DNA of 64,000 bases from Pseudomonadota bacterium (GCA_020161775.1 JAIUOW010000003.1:229977-293976); one strand, 5' to 3'. Positions 17,594-26,404 are shown, numbered from the stretch's first letter. Translations and numbers: made by a program. The notes: generated by a model from the sequence alone, not told the origin.

Positions 17594-19402
17594 ATGCCCA
17601 AAATGCGTACGACTTATTGCGGTCTCGTGACCGAAGCCCTGCTGGGCCAAACCGTGACCCTGTGCGGCTGGGTGAACCGGCGCCGCGACCATGGCGGCGT
17701 GATCTTCGTGGACCTGCGCGACCGCGAAGGCTACGTCCAGGTCGTGTGCGACCCCGACCGCGCCGATATGTTCAAGGCGGCGGAGGGCCTGCGCAACGAA
17801 TTCTGCGTGCAGATCAAGGGCCTGGTGCGTGCGCGCCCCGAAGGCACGACCAATGACAACCTGAAAAGCGGCAAGATCGAGGTGCTGTGCCACGAGCTCA
17901 AGGTGCTCAACCCGTCGGTCACGCCGCCGTTCCAGCTGGACGACGACAACCTCAGCGAGACCACGCGCCTCACGCATCGCGTGCTGGACCTGCGCCGCCC
18001 GTACATGCAGAACAACCTCATGCTGCGCTACCGCGTGGCCATGGAGGTGCGCAAGTTCCTGGATGCCAACGGCTTCATCGACATCGAAACGCCGATGCTC
18101 ACCAAGAGCACGCCCGAGGGCGCGCGCGACTACCTGGTGCCCAGCCGCGTGCACGACGGCATGTTCTTCGCGCTGCCGCAGTCGCCCCAGTTGTTCAAGC
18201 AGTTGCTGATGGTGGCGGGCTATGACCGGTACTACCAGATCACCAAGTGCTTCCGCGACGAAGACCTGCGCGCCGACCGCCAGCCCGAGTTCACGCAGAT
18301 CGATATCGAGACCTCGTTCCTGACCGAGGAAGAAATCCGCGCGATGTTCCAGGGCATGATCACCACGGTGTTCAAGAACACCATGGACGTGGACCTGGGC
18401 GAATTCCCCGTCATGACCTACCAGGACGCCATGCGCCTGTATGGCTCCGACAAGCCCGACCTGCGCGTGAAGCTTCAGTTCGCCGAGCTGACCGACGTGA
18501 TGGGCGACGTGGACTTCAAGGTGTTCTCGGGCGCTGCCAACATGAAGGGCGGCCGCGTGGTGGCCCTGCGCGTGCCGGGTGGCTCCAAGGAAAATGGCGG
18601 CATCAGCCGTGGTGAGATCGACGCATACACCGAGTTCGTCAAGATCTACGGCGCCAAGGGCCTGGCCTACATCCGCGTCAATGAGCTGGCCAAGGGGCGC
18701 GACGGGTTGCAGTCCCCCATCGTCAAGAACATCCACGACAAGGCCCTGCAGGCCGTGCTGGAGCGCACCGGCGCGCAGGACGGCGACCTGATCTTCTTTG
18801 GTGCCGACAAGGAAAAGATTGTCAACGACGCCATCGGCGCGCTGCGCATCAAGGTGGGCCATAGCGAATTTGGCAAGAAGAACGGCCTGTTTGAAGCCGG
18901 CTGGCGCCCGCTGTGGGTGGTGGATTTCCCGATGTTTGAATTCGACGAGGAAAACCAGCGCTACACCGCCGTGCACCACCCGTTCACCGCACCCAAGGAA
19001 GGCCACGAGGACTGGATGGTCACCGCGCCCGAGAAGTGCATCTCGCAGGGCTACGACATGGTGCTCAACGGCTGGGAAATGGGCGGCGGCTCGGTCCGTA
19101 TCCACCGCGCCGACGTGCAGAGCAAGGTGTTTGACGCGCTGAAGATCGGCCCGGAAGAAGCGCAGCTCAAGTTCGGCTTCCTGCTGGATGCGCTGCAGTA
19201 CGGCGCCCCGCCGCACGGTGGCCTGGCCTTCGGCCTGGACCGTATCGTCACGCTGATGACCGGCGCCGAATCCATCCGCGACGTGATTGCCTTCCCCAAG
19301 ACGCAGCGCGCCCAGTGCCTGCTGACCCAGGCCCCCAGCCCGGTGGACGAAAAGCAGCTGCGCGAGCTGCACATCAAGCTGCGCAATACGCAGGCGGCTT
19401 GA
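17594..19402 (+). CDS. aspS: Aspartyl-tRNA synthetase
   Basis: Class II synthetase that charges tRNA-Asp, about 602 residues as expected for the bacterial type with a GAD insertion. The N-terminal OB-fold anticodon domain opens MRTTYCG with [11 protein letters not shown]; the catalytic core has motif 2 ([18 protein letters not shown]) and motif 3 ([13 protein letters not shown]). The start may be ATG 17594 or 17603. A strong intrinsic terminator follows the stop. The enzyme may be non-discriminating, as in many betaproteobacteria that use GatCAB, but this cannot be settled here. Confidence 0.97.
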   Translation: MPKMRTTYCGLVTEALLGQTVTLCGWVNRRRDHGGVIFVDLRDREGYVQVVCDPDRADMFKAAEGLRNEFCVQIKGLVRARPEGTTNDNLKSGKIEVLCHELKVLNPSVTPPFQLDDDNLSETTRLTHRVLDLRRPYMQNNLMLRYRVAMEVRKFLDANGFIDIETPMLTKSTPEGARDYLVPSRVHDGMFFALPQSPQLFKQLLMVAGYDRYYQITKCFRDEDLRADRQPEFTQIDIETSFLTEEEIRAMFQGMITTVFKNTMDVDLGEFPVMTYQDAMRLYGSDKPDLRVKLQFAELTDVMGDVDFKVFSGAANMKGGRVVALRVPGGSKENGGISRGEIDAYTEFVKIYGAKGLAYIRVNELAKGRDGLQSPIVKNIHDKALQAVLERTGAQDGDLIFFGADKEKIVNDAIGALRIKVGHSEFGKKNGLFEAGWRPLWVVDFPMFEFDEENQRYTAVHHPFTAPKEGHEDWMVTAPEKCISQGYDMVLNGWEMGGGSVRIHRADVQSKVFDALKIGPEEAQLKFGFLLDALQYGAPPHGGLAFGLDRIVTLMTGAESIRDVIAFPKTQRAQCLLTQAPSPVDEKQLRELHIKLRNTQAA

Positions 19403-19417
19403 CCGCATCGCAGCCCC

Positions 19418-19446
19418 AAAAGGCGCCTTCATGGCGCCTTTTTTTT
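19418..19446 (+). terminator. Intrinsic terminator of aspS
   Basis: AAAAGGCGCC (19418-19427), loop TTCAT, GGCGCCTTTT (19433-19442) with the T-run continuing to 19446. A textbook Rho-independent terminator 15 bases after the aspS stop and just before the promoter of the toxin-antitoxin pair. Confidence 0.9.
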
Positions 19447-19454
19447 GAATGGTA

Positions 19455-19471
19455 ATGGCTAAAATAGCCAT
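19455..19471 (+). promoter_or_regulatory. Palindromic operator over the -10 box of the toxin-antitoxin operon
   Basis: ATGGCTA (19455-19461), AAA, TAGCCAT (19465-19471) is a perfect 7-3-7 inverted repeat. A -10-like TAAAAT (19460-19465) lies in its centre. Transcription would start near 19472, followed by AGGAG at 19481-19485 and the ATG at 19492. Binding of the antitoxin head here would block the promoter, the usual autoregulation in Phd-type systems. Confidence 0.7.
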
Positions 19472-19491
19472 GAACCCATCAGGAGCCCTCG

Positions 19492-19761
19492 ATGCAAATC
19501 TCCGCGACTGAAGCCAAAAACCGCTTTGGCCATTTCTGTGCCCAAGCCAAGATCGAACCCGTCATCGTGGAGAAGGACGGCCGGCCGGACTCCGTGATCG
19601 TCTCCTATGAAAGCTACAGCGCGATGCGTGATTCTTCACAGGGCCGCACGTTGGCGCAGCGCAAGCGGCTGTTCTACGAGCAGCATAAGGAATGGTTTGA
19701 CGAACAAAACCGCATCGTCGAGGAGTTCGGCGTGTTTGGTGAAGAGCATCGCCCCTGGTAG
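19492..19761 (+). CDS. Antitoxin with Phd/YefM-like head and CcdA-like tail
   Basis: Antitoxin of 89 residues. Residues 1-45 (MQISATEAKNRFGHFCAQAK, then VIVEKDGRPDSVIVS) fit the Phd/YefM DNA-binding dimerisation fold. The tail, residues 65-89, instead resembles the toxin-binding end of F-plasmid CcdA: IVEEFGVFGEEHRPW here against FIEMNGSFADENRDW as I recall it, with 9 identities over the last 25 residues without gaps. The partner downstream is CcdB-like, which supports the reading. The gene has its own promoter and operator. Assignment as antitoxin is strong; the hybrid origin is inferred. Confidence 0.85.
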   Translation: MQISATEAKNRFGHFCAQAKIEPVIVEKDGRPDSVIVSYESYSAMRDSSQGRTLAQRKRLFYEQHKEWFDEQNRIVEEFGVFGEEHRPW

Positions 19762-19767
19762 CTGCCC

Positions 19768-20085
19768 ATGGCCCAATACGACATTCACGAGAACCCGAGT
19801 ATTCCCCAGCGAACGGTGTTCCCCTACGTAATCGAGATTCAGCACGACTTTCTGGATCAATTGCCGACAAGGCTCGTGATGCCGCTGCAACGTTCACGAA
19901 TCAGCATGACGGCATTTCCCCGACGTCTGACGGAATCCATTCGGGTGCAGGGCGAAAGCTTCTTCCCCGCCGCGCACCTCATGGCGCCCCTGCCGGCCAA
20001 AATCCTGCGCAGGGCGGTGGCCAGTGCCAAAGATCAGCAAGGCCTGTTGCGCGACGCCATCGATGCACTGCAAAGCGGTGTCTGA
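19768..20085 (+). CDS. CcdB-like toxin (gyrase-targeting family)
   Basis: Toxin of 105 residues related to CcdB, which in plasmid F poisons DNA gyrase. The central match is YVIEIQHDFLDQLPTRLVMPL, equivalent to [20 protein letters not shown] in F CcdB (recalled), and the RLVMPL...SRI strand is typical. The C-terminus ends QSGV; in F CcdB the final WGI residues are needed for poisoning, so the Trp is not kept although the Gly-hydrophobic end is. The gene starts 6 bases after the antitoxin stop. Whether it still targets gyrase is not known. Confidence 0.85.
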   Translation: MAQYDIHENPSIPQRTVFPYVIEIQHDFLDQLPTRLVMPLQRSRISMTAFPRRLTESIRVQGESFFPAAHLMAPLPAKILRRAVASAKDQQGLLRDAIDALQSGV

Positions 20086-20545
20086 GCACCGCCCCTTCAA
20101 AATCCCCGAATCCGTGCTGGTGGTGATCCACACCCCGGCGCTGGAGGTGCTGCTGATCCGCCGGGTGGACGCGGGCACCTGGCAATCGGTCACAGGCTCC
20201 AGGGACACGCCGGATGAGCCTTTCATCCAGACCGCGATCCGCGAGGTGGCTGAGGAAACCGGCATTGATTGCGGGCCCGGCAGCCCGCTGCATGCCGGCC
20301 TGACCGACTGGCAGCTGGAAAACATTTACGACATCTACCCCGCCTGGTTGCACCGTTATCCGCCGGGGGTCACGCGCAACACCGAACATGTGTTTGGCCT
20401 GCAGGTGCCCGCAGGCACGCCGGTGCGCCTGTGCGTCGCGGAACATACCAGCTTCCAGTGGCTGCCCTGGCGCGAGGCCGCGGATACCTGCTTTTCACCG
20501 TCCAATGCCGAGGCGATCCTCATGCTGCCGCGCTTTTTGCGTTAA
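20078..20545 (+). CDS. nudB: Dihydroneopterin triphosphate diphosphatase NudB
   Basis: Nudix hydrolase that removes pyrophosphate from dihydroneopterin triphosphate, the step after GTP cyclohydrolase in folate synthesis. The protein is about 155 residues and begins with KIPESVLVVIHT. The Nudix box is GSRDTPDEPFIQ..AIREVAEETGI, with one extra residue between the Gly and the first Glu, a form I recall from other beta-proteobacterial NudB proteins. The best start is the GTG at 20078, overlapping the ccdB-like stop by 8 bases; ATG 20063 is an alternative. With the toxin-antitoxin pair directly upstream, it may be read from that promoter. Confidence 0.88.
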   Translation: MSEHRPFKIPESVLVVIHTPALEVLLIRRVDAGTWQSVTGSRDTPDEPFIQTAIREVAEETGIDCGPGSPLHAGLTDWQLENIYDIYPAWLHRYPPGVTRNTEHVFGLQVPAGTPVRLCVAEHTSFQWLPWREAADTCFSPSNAEAILMLPRFLR

Positions 20546-20554
20546 GGTTTGCGC

Positions 20555-21283
20555 ATGGACATCCTTCGCGTCGCCACTTACAACATCCACAAGGGGGTGC
20601 AGGGTATCGGCCCCGCGCGGCGGCTGGAAATCCACAACCTGGGCCATGCGGTCGAGCAACTGGACGCTGACGTGGTCTGCCTGCAGGAAGTGCGCAAGGT
20701 GCACCGCCGGGAGGAGCGTTATTTCAAGAGCTGGCCCGAGCTGCCGCAGGCCGAATTCCTGGCGCCCGAGGGCTACCACGCGGTGTACCAGACCAATGCC
20801 ATCACCCGCCATGGCGAGCACGGCAACGCGCTGCTGTCGCGCTGGGACGTGGTGTCGCAGGGGCATGAGGACATGTCGGACCATCGCCTGGAGCAGCGCG
20901 GGCTGTTGCACGTGATCATTGAGGCGCACGGCCACCGCATCCACGTGATCGTGCTGCACCTGGGGCTGATTCCGGGCAGCCGCCTGCGCCAGGTGGCGCA
21001 GGTGCAGCAGTTCATTGAGCGCGAGGTGCCCAAGGGCGAGCGCCTGGTGGTGGCGGGCGACTTCAACGACTGGGGGGCGCGCCTGCGCCCGGCGCTGAAC
21101 GCCATGGGCCTGAAGGACTTCGTGGCCGACCGGCAGCTGACGTTTCCGGCGCGCCTGCCGCTGGCGCAGCTTGATTTTGTGTATGCGCGCGGGCTTGAGC
21201 CCATGGGGGTGCATATCCCCAAGGGCCGCATCTGGTGGCGCATGTCGGACCATTTGCCGCTGATCGCGGAGTTTGCGCTGTAG
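20555..21283 (+). CDS. Endonuclease/exonuclease/phosphatase family protein (YbhP-like)
   Basis: Metal-dependent phosphodiesterase-fold protein of about 242 residues. Family motifs are visible in order: VATYNIHKG (metal ligand Asn), VVCLQEVRKV (Glu ligand), GNALLSRW, VLHLGLIPGSRLRQV, VVAGDFNDW (catalytic Asp-Phe-Asn) and MSDHLPLIAEF (catalytic Asp-His). A TTG at 20549 is in frame, but the ATG at 20555 with TAAGG upstream is preferred. It sits 9 bases before clsB, the same pairing as ybhP with clsB (ybhO) in E. coli, suggesting a role in phospholipid or membrane metabolism rather than DNA repair. Confidence 0.87.
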   Translation: MDILRVATYNIHKGVQGIGPARRLEIHNLGHAVEQLDADVVCLQEVRKVHRREERYFKSWPELPQAEFLAPEGYHAVYQTNAITRHGEHGNALLSRWDVVSQGHEDMSDHRLEQRGLLHVIIEAHGHRIHVIVLHLGLIPGSRLRQVAQVQQFIEREVPKGERLVVAGDFNDWGARLRPALNAMGLKDFVADRQLTFPARLPLAQLDFVYARGLEPMGVHIPKGRIWWRMSDHLPLIAEFAL

Positions 21284-21292
21284 GCGGTCGCC

Positions 21293-22504
21293 GTGTCGCA
21301 TGCCAACCCCTTGCTGCGCGACGGGCACGAGGTTCAGCTGCTGGAAGGCAGCGTCGAGTATTTCCCCGCGCTGATTGCCACCATTGGCGCGGCCCGGCAC
21401 CGTGTGCGGCTGGAGACCTACATTTTCGACCTGACAGGCAGCGGCGCCGATATCGCGCAGGCCCTGATGGGCGCGGCGCGCCGGGGCGTGAACGTGCAGG
21501 TGGTGGTGGACGGCTACGGCACGGGCGCCATACCCTACCCCTGGCCCGAACGGCTGGCCGCCGCCGGTGTGCAATGGGCCGTGTATTCGCCCCCGGGCAC
21601 GCTGGGCCTGCTGGTGCCGGGCCGCTGGCGCCGCCTGCACCGCAAGCTGTGCGTGGTGGATGGCGACACCGCGTTTTGCGGCGGCATCAATATCCTGGAT
21701 GACTTTCACGACCCCAACCACGGTGGCCTGGCCGCGCCGCGCTTTGACTTTGCGGTGCGCGTGCGCGGCCCGCTGGTGGCCGAGGCCGACGACACCATGG
21801 GCGTGTTGTGGCAGCGCATGCAGGCGGCGCGGCGCCTGCGCGCGCGCCAGCTGGCCGGCGCGCTGGAATCGCTGCGCGAAGCACCGGCCGCCGCGTCGCC
21901 GCGGGTCGCCGACCCGGCCGACACGCTGGCGCGCGCGGCGCTGGTGCTGCGCGACAACGTGCGCCACCGCAGCCGCATCGAACGCGCCTACCGCCGCGCC
22001 ATCAGCACCGCGCGCAGCGAGGTCATCATCGCCAACGCGTATTTCGTGCCGGGCCGCAAGATGCGCAAGGCGCTGATCCGCGCGGCCCAGCGCGGCGTGC
22101 GCGTGCAACTGCTGCTGCAGGGCCGGTACGAGTATTTCATGCAGTACTACTCGTCGCGCCCGGTGTACGGCGCGCTGCTGCAGGCGGGCGTGGAGATCCA
22201 TGAATACTCGCCCAGCTTCCTGCACGCCAAGGTGGCCGTGGTGGACGGCCAGTGGGCCACGGTGGGATCGTCCAACCTGGATCCCTTGAGCATGCTGCTG
22301 GCGCGCGAGGCCAACGTGGTGGTGGACGACGCCGGCTTTGCCGGTGCCTTGCGCGAGCGCCTGCTGCGCGCCATGCGGGAGGCCGGCACGCGCATGGACC
22401 CTGCTGAATTTGCCAACCGCTCGCTGCGCGAACGCGCGTTTGAATGGCTGGCGCTGGGCCTGATGCGCCTGGCATTGCTGGTGCACGGCAAGGAGTACCT
22501 CTGA
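21293..22504 (+). CDS. clsB: Cardiolipin synthase B (phospholipase D family)
   Basis: Membrane-associated PLD-superfamily enzyme that makes cardiolipin from phosphatidyl donors. The 403 residues carry two HKD motifs: HRKLCVVDGDTAFCGG starting at residue 116 and HAKVAVVDGQWATVGSSNLD starting at residue 311. Motif order and length match ClsB rather than ClsA, which has two N-terminal membrane helices that are missing here. The likely start is the GTG at 21293. It is adjacent to the YbhP-like gene, and its 3' end carries the ribosome site for the exonuclease gene. Confidence 0.92.
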   Translation: MSHANPLLRDGHEVQLLEGSVEYFPALIATIGAARHRVRLETYIFDLTGSGADIAQALMGAARRGVNVQVVVDGYGTGAIPYPWPERLAAAGVQWAVYSPPGTLGLLVPGRWRRLHRKLCVVDGDTAFCGGINILDDFHDPNHGGLAAPRFDFAVRVRGPLVAEADDTMGVLWQRMQAARRLRARQLAGALESLREAPAAASPRVADPADTLARAALVLRDNVRHRSRIERAYRRAISTARSEVIIANAYFVPGRKMRKALIRAAQRGVRVQLLLQGRYEYFMQYYSSRPVYGALLQAGVEIHEYSPSFLHAKVAVVDGQWATVGSSNLDPLSMLLAREANVVVDDAGFAGALRERLLRAMREAGTRMDPAEFANRSLRERAFEWLALGLMRLALLVHGKEYL

Positions 22505-23508
22505 GCGCCGACCTGATCGTGCAAAGGCCCGAGGGCCTTTATTGCCCGCCGGGTGATTTCTACATTGACCCCTGGCGGCCGGTGCAGCGCGCGGTCATCA
22601 CCCATGCCCATGCGGACCATGCGCGGGCCGGCCATGGCCATTACCTGGCCGCCGCACCGGCAGAAGGCGTTTTGCGCGCCCGGCTGGGCGGCATCACGCT
22701 GCAGACGCTGGCCTATGGCGAACGCATCGTGCACCACGGCGTCACGGTGTCGCTGCACCCGGCGGGCCACGTGCTGGGCTCGGCCCAGGTGCGGCTGGAA
22801 CATGCCGGCAAGGTCTGGGTGGCCAGTGGCGACTACAAGGTGGCGCCCGATCCGACCTGCGCCGCGTTCGAGCCGGTGCGCTGCGACGTGTTCATCACCG
22901 AATCCACCTTTGGCCTGCCGGTTTACCGCTGGCCGGACGACCGCGTGATCTTCGGTGAGATCAACGCCTGGTGGCAGGCCAACGCGCAGGCGGGGCGGGC
23001 CAGCGTGCTGTCGTGCTACAGCTTCGGCAAGGCGCAGCGCCTGCTGGCGGGCGTGGATGCCTCCATCGGCCCCGTGGTCGTGCACGGCGCGGTGGAGCCG
23101 CTGAACCAGGCCTACCGCGCGGCCGGCGTGGCCCTGCCCGCCACCCATGCCGTGCAGGAGATGGACAAGGTCGGCCTGCAGCGGGCGCTGGTGCTGGCGC
23201 CACCGGCGGCCAGCGCAGGGGTTTGGGGCCGTCGCTTTGGCGACGCCAGCCATGCCTTTGCCAGCGGCTGGATGCAGCTGCGCGGTGCGCGCCGGCGCGG
23301 CGGCTACGACCGCGGCTTTGTATTGAGTGACCATGCCGACTGGCCCGGCCTGATGGGTGCCATCCGTGCCACCGGCGCGCAGCGCGTCATCGTCACGCAC
23401 GGCAGCGTGGCGGTGATGGTGCGTTACCTCGGCGGGCTGGGGTTGCAGGCGCAGGCGTTCGAGACGGAATACGGCGATGAGCGGGCAGGGCAGGAGGACG
23501 CTGCGTGA
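22501..23508 (+). CDS. Ligase-associated DNA exonuclease (metallo-beta-lactamase fold)
   Basis: MBL-fold/beta-CASP-like nuclease of about 335 residues from the set found with LigD-like ATP-dependent ligases. The zinc motif HAHADHAR begins at residue 35, and further ligands are in HPAGHVLGSAQV, SGDYK, FVLSDHADW and VTHGS. The start is unclear: no ATG/GTG with a good ribosome site exists near clsB's end; a CTG at 22501 has AAGGAG 5 bases upstream, a GTG lies at 22519, and an ATG at 22444 would overlap clsB by 61 bases. It overlaps the ligase start by four bases (GTGA). Confidence 0.87.
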   Translation: MSADLIVQRPEGLYCPPGDFYIDPWRPVQRAVITHAHADHARAGHGHYLAAAPAEGVLRARLGGITLQTLAYGERIVHHGVTVSLHPAGHVLGSAQVRLEHAGKVWVASGDYKVAPDPTCAAFEPVRCDVFITESTFGLPVYRWPDDRVIFGEINAWWQANAQAGRASVLSCYSFGKAQRLLAGVDASIGPVVVHGAVEPLNQAYRAAGVALPATHAVQEMDKVGLQRALVLAPPAASAGVWGRRFGDASHAFASGWMQLRGARRRGGYDRGFVLSDHADWPGLMGAIRATGAQRVIVTHGSVAVMVRYLGGLGLQAQAFETEYGDERAGQEDAA

Positions 23509-25190
23509 AGCACTTCACCCGCCTGTTCAACGAACTGGACATCACCACCTCCACCAACGCCAAGGTGGAGGCTTTGAAAAATTACTTTGCCGCCGCGCCC
23601 GCCCACGATGCGGCCTGGGCGGTGTATTTCCTGTCCGGCGGCAAGCCGCGCCAGGTGGTGGCCACGGCCCGGCTACGCACGCTGGCCTGCGAGATGGCGG
23701 GCATTGAAGACTGGCTGTTTGAAGAGTGCTACCAGGCCGTGGGCGACCTGGCCGAGACCATCGCCCATGTGCTGCCCTTGCCGGGCGAGGTATCGGACGT
23801 GGGCCTGGCCGAATGGGTGGAGCAGCGCCTGTTGCCGCTGCGCGGCCTGCCGGAAGACGAGGTGGCCGTGCGTGTGCGCCGCTACTGGGCTGAGCTGGAC
23901 GCGCAGGGCCGCTTTTTGCTCATCAAGCTGGTGGGCGGTGGCTTTCGGGTGGGTGTGAGCAAGCTGCTGGTGCAGCGGGCGCTGGCCGCGCATTCGGGCG
24001 TGGATGCGCGCCGCGTGGCGCAGCGCATGATGGGCTACACCGATGGCAAATCCATGCCGTCGGCCGCGCGCTTTGCGGCATTGATCGCACAGGACGATGA
24101 CGTCGCGGCGCCGCAGGACAGCGGCCAGCCGTACCCTTTCTTTCTGGCGCACCCGCTGGACGCGCCGCTGGCGGCCCTGGACGAACGCTTGGGCCCGGTG
24201 GCGCAATGGCAGGTGGAATGGAAGTACGACGGCATCCGCGGCCAGATCGTGCGCCGCGCGGGCCAGGTGTGGGTGTGGTCGCGCGGCGAGGAGCTGGTGA
24301 CCGAGCGCTTCCCCGAGCTGGTGGCGCTGGCGCAGGCCTTGCCCAACGGCACCGTGCTGGACGGCGAGATCATGGTCTGGCAGGACGGCCCGGCACCGTT
24401 TGCACTGCTGCAGCAACGCATTGGCCGCAAGACATTGACGAAGAAGGTGCTGGCCGATGCGCCCGTGACCTTCATGGCCTATGACCTGCTGGAAGACGGC
24501 GGCGTGGATCTGCGGACACAGCCGCAGCACGAGCGCCGCGCGAAATTGCAGGCCGTGCTGCAAGGCACCGACATTCACCTGTCGCCGGTGGAAACGGCGT
24601 CGTCATGGGCTGGTTTTGCACAGCTGCGTCAGCAATCCCGCGAAAGGGGCGTCGAAGGCCTGATGCTCAAACGCATTGACGCTGCCTACGGTACAGGCCG
24701 GACGAAGACCAACGGTCTATGGTGGAAATGGAAAGTCGACCCCATGGCCATCGACTGCGTGCTCATCTACGCGCAGGCGGGGCATGGCCGCCGCGCATCG
24801 GTCTACACCGACTACACCTTCGCCGTGTGGAGCCGCCCGCCGGCCAGCAAGGCCGAGGCCGACGCCGTGCTGGACGCCATCGCGCGGCGCGAACCGGCGC
24901 AGCCCGGTGCGCTGCAACTGGTGGCCTTTGCCAAGGCGTACTCAGGCCTGACGGATGAAGAGTTCAGGCAGGTGGATGCGGTGATCCGCAAGACCACGCT
25001 GGAAAAGTTTGGCCCCGTGCGCAGCGTGCGACCCAGCCTGGTGTTTGAACTGGGCTTTGAAGGCATCAACCGCAGCCCGCGCCACAAGAGCGGCATCGCC
25101 GTGCGCTTCCCGCGCATGCTGCGCATTCGCCACGACAAGCCCGTGCACGAGGCCAGCACGCTGCAGGAACTGCAGGCGCTGCTGCCGTGA
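23505..25190 (+). CDS. ATP-dependent DNA ligase (damage-response type)
   Basis: DNA ligase of 561 residues of the group sometimes called cisplatin-damage-response ligases. The N-terminal region (about 1-210) is an adenylation-preceding DNA-binding domain; the nucleotidyl-transferase lysine is K240 in KYDGIRGQ, with VLDGEIMVW and EGLMLKR as later motifs and WWKWKVDP for motif V. An OB-fold C-terminal domain ends with FPRMLRIRHDKP. The GTG start at 23505 has AGGAGG upstream and overlaps the exonuclease stop. It likely seals breaks processed by that nuclease; the matching helicase lies at 41.7-44.1 kb. Confidence 0.92.
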   Translation: MKHFTRLFNELDITTSTNAKVEALKNYFAAAPAHDAAWAVYFLSGGKPRQVVATARLRTLACEMAGIEDWLFEECYQAVGDLAETIAHVLPLPGEVSDVGLAEWVEQRLLPLRGLPEDEVAVRVRRYWAELDAQGRFLLIKLVGGGFRVGVSKLLVQRALAAHSGVDARRVAQRMMGYTDGKSMPSAARFAALIAQDDDVAAPQDSGQPYPFFLAHPLDAPLAALDERLGPVAQWQVEWKYDGIRGQIVRRAGQVWVWSRGEELVTERFPELVALAQALPNGTVLDGEIMVWQDGPAPFALLQQRIGRKTLTKKVLADAPVTFMAYDLLEDGGVDLRTQPQHERRAKLQAVLQGTDIHLSPVETASSWAGFAQLRQQSRERGVEGLMLKRIDAAYGTGRTKTNGLWWKWKVDPMAIDCVLIYAQAGHGRRASVYTDYTFAVWSRPPASKAEADAVLDAIARREPAQPGALQLVAFAKAYSGLTDEEFRQVDAVIRKTTLEKFGPVRSVRPSLVFELGFEGINRSPRHKSGIAVRFPRMLRIRHDKPVHEASTLQELQALLP

Positions 25191-25276
25191 CAGCGCCACC
25201 AGCAAAGCCCCCAGCGGTTGGTGCCTGAATACAGCGGTGTTAGCATCTTTGGATGCTGATGAAAGCCGAATCTCCC

Positions 25277-25978
25277 ATGAACGCAGCCGACGACGAAGCT
25301 GGCACGCCAGTGTCAGTGAAGATCCGCGAGCGCATCCAGGCCGCCCGCAAGCGCTTCCACTCCAACGACAACATCGCGGACTTCATCGAGCCCGGCGAGC
25401 TTGAGAAGCTGCTGGACGAGGTGGAAACCAAGATGAAGGGCGTGCTGGAGAGCATGGTGATCGACACCGAGCACGACCACAACACCGGGGACACCGCGCG
25501 CCGTGTGGCCAAGATGTATGTCAATGAAGTGTTCCGCGGCCGCTATGTGAAGGCGCCCACCATCACCGAATTTCCCAATGCCGAACACCTCAACGAGCTG
25601 ATGATTGTCGGCCCGATCACCGTGCGCAGCGCCTGCAGCCACCATTTCTGCCCGGTCATCGGCAAGATCTGGATCGGCGTTATGCCCAATGAGCACACCA
25701 ACGTGATCGGCCTGTCCAAATATGCGCGCCTGGCCGAATGGGTCATGGGCCGCCCGCAGATCCAGGAAGAGGCCGTGGTGCAGCTGGCCGACCTCATCAT
25801 GGAAAAAACCCAGCCCGACGGCCTGGCCATCGTCATGGAGGCCAGCCATTACTGCATGGCCTGGCGCGGTGTGAAGGACATGGACAGCAAGATGATCAAC
25901 TCCGTGATGCGTGGCGTGTTCCTGAAGGACTCCACGCTGCGCCGCGAATTCCTCGCCCTCATTCCTCAAAAAGGCTGA
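25277..25978 (+). CDS. folE: GTP cyclohydrolase I
   Basis: Type I GTP cyclohydrolase, which converts GTP to dihydroneopterin triphosphate, the first step of folate synthesis and the substrate of NudB encoded 5 kb upstream. The protein has about 233 residues with the long N-terminal extension common in Burkholderiales. Key motifs: NTGDTARRVAKMYVNEVFRG, the zinc region VRSACSHHFCPVIG, HTNVIGLSKYARL, and the second zinc Cys in EASHYCMAWRGVKD. ATGs at 25253 and 25259 are alternative starts. The BLUF gene follows 3 bases after the stop, so the two are on one message. Confidence 0.95.
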   Translation: MNAADDEAGTPVSVKIRERIQAARKRFHSNDNIADFIEPGELEKLLDEVETKMKGVLESMVIDTEHDHNTGDTARRVAKMYVNEVFRGRYVKAPTITEFPNAEHLNELMIVGPITVRSACSHHFCPVIGKIWIGVMPNEHTNVIGLSKYARLAEWVMGRPQIQEEAVVQLADLIMEKTQPDGLAIVMEASHYCMAWRGVKDMDSKMINSVMRGVFLKDSTLRREFLALIPQKG

Positions 25979-25981
25979 CCC

Positions 25982-26404
25982 ATGCTTGTACGCCTGCTTT
26001 ACGCCAGCCGCGCCGTGGACACCAGCACCGACGCGATCGAAGCGATCCTGTCACAGTCGCGCCAGCACAACCCCACCTGCGGCATCACCGGCATCCTCTG
26101 TTATGGCGGCGGCATCTTCCTGCAGGCTATCGAAGGCGGGCGCATGCCCGTGAGCGAACTGTTTGGCCACATCCAGAAAGACCCGCGCCACAAGGACGTG
26201 GCCTTGCTGCACTACGAGGAAATCACCGAGCGCCGCTTCGGCGGCTGGACCATGGGCCAGGTCAACCTGTCCAAGCTCAACCATTCCATCCTGCTCAAAT
26301 ATTCCGAGAAGCCCGAGCTGGACCCGTATTCCGTGTCGGGCAAGGTGTCACTTGCGCTGCTGGAAGAGCTGATGGCCACTGCTGCCATCATCGGCAGGGC
26401 GTGA
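25982..26404 (+). CDS. BLUF-domain blue-light photoreceptor
   Basis: Small flavin photoreceptor of 140 residues made of one BLUF domain and a short helical C-terminus. All residues of the flavin photoswitch are visible: Y7 (LVRLLYAS), N30 (QHNPTCGITGIL), Q48 (GIFLQAIEG) and the W89-T-M91 pair (FGGWTMGQV). Proteins like this lack an enzymatic output and act on a partner protein. It lies 3 bases after folE and overlaps the DUF429 gene by 4 bases (GTGA), so it is embedded in a folate-linked operon; a link between light and pterin metabolism is inference. Confidence 0.93.
   Translation: MLVRLLYASRAVDTSTDAIEAILSQSRQHNPTCGITGILCYGGGIFLQAIEGGRMPVSELFGHIQKDPRHKDVALLHYEEITERRFGGWTMGQVNLSKLNHSILLKYSEKPELDPYSVSGKVSLALLEELMATAAIIGRA

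Noticed and set aside
22444-22500. The upstream ATG of the exonuclease gene as its start
   Set aside because: It would overlap clsB by 61 bases and add 19 residues that do not look like the family N-terminus; a start near 22501-22519 is more likely, though unproven.
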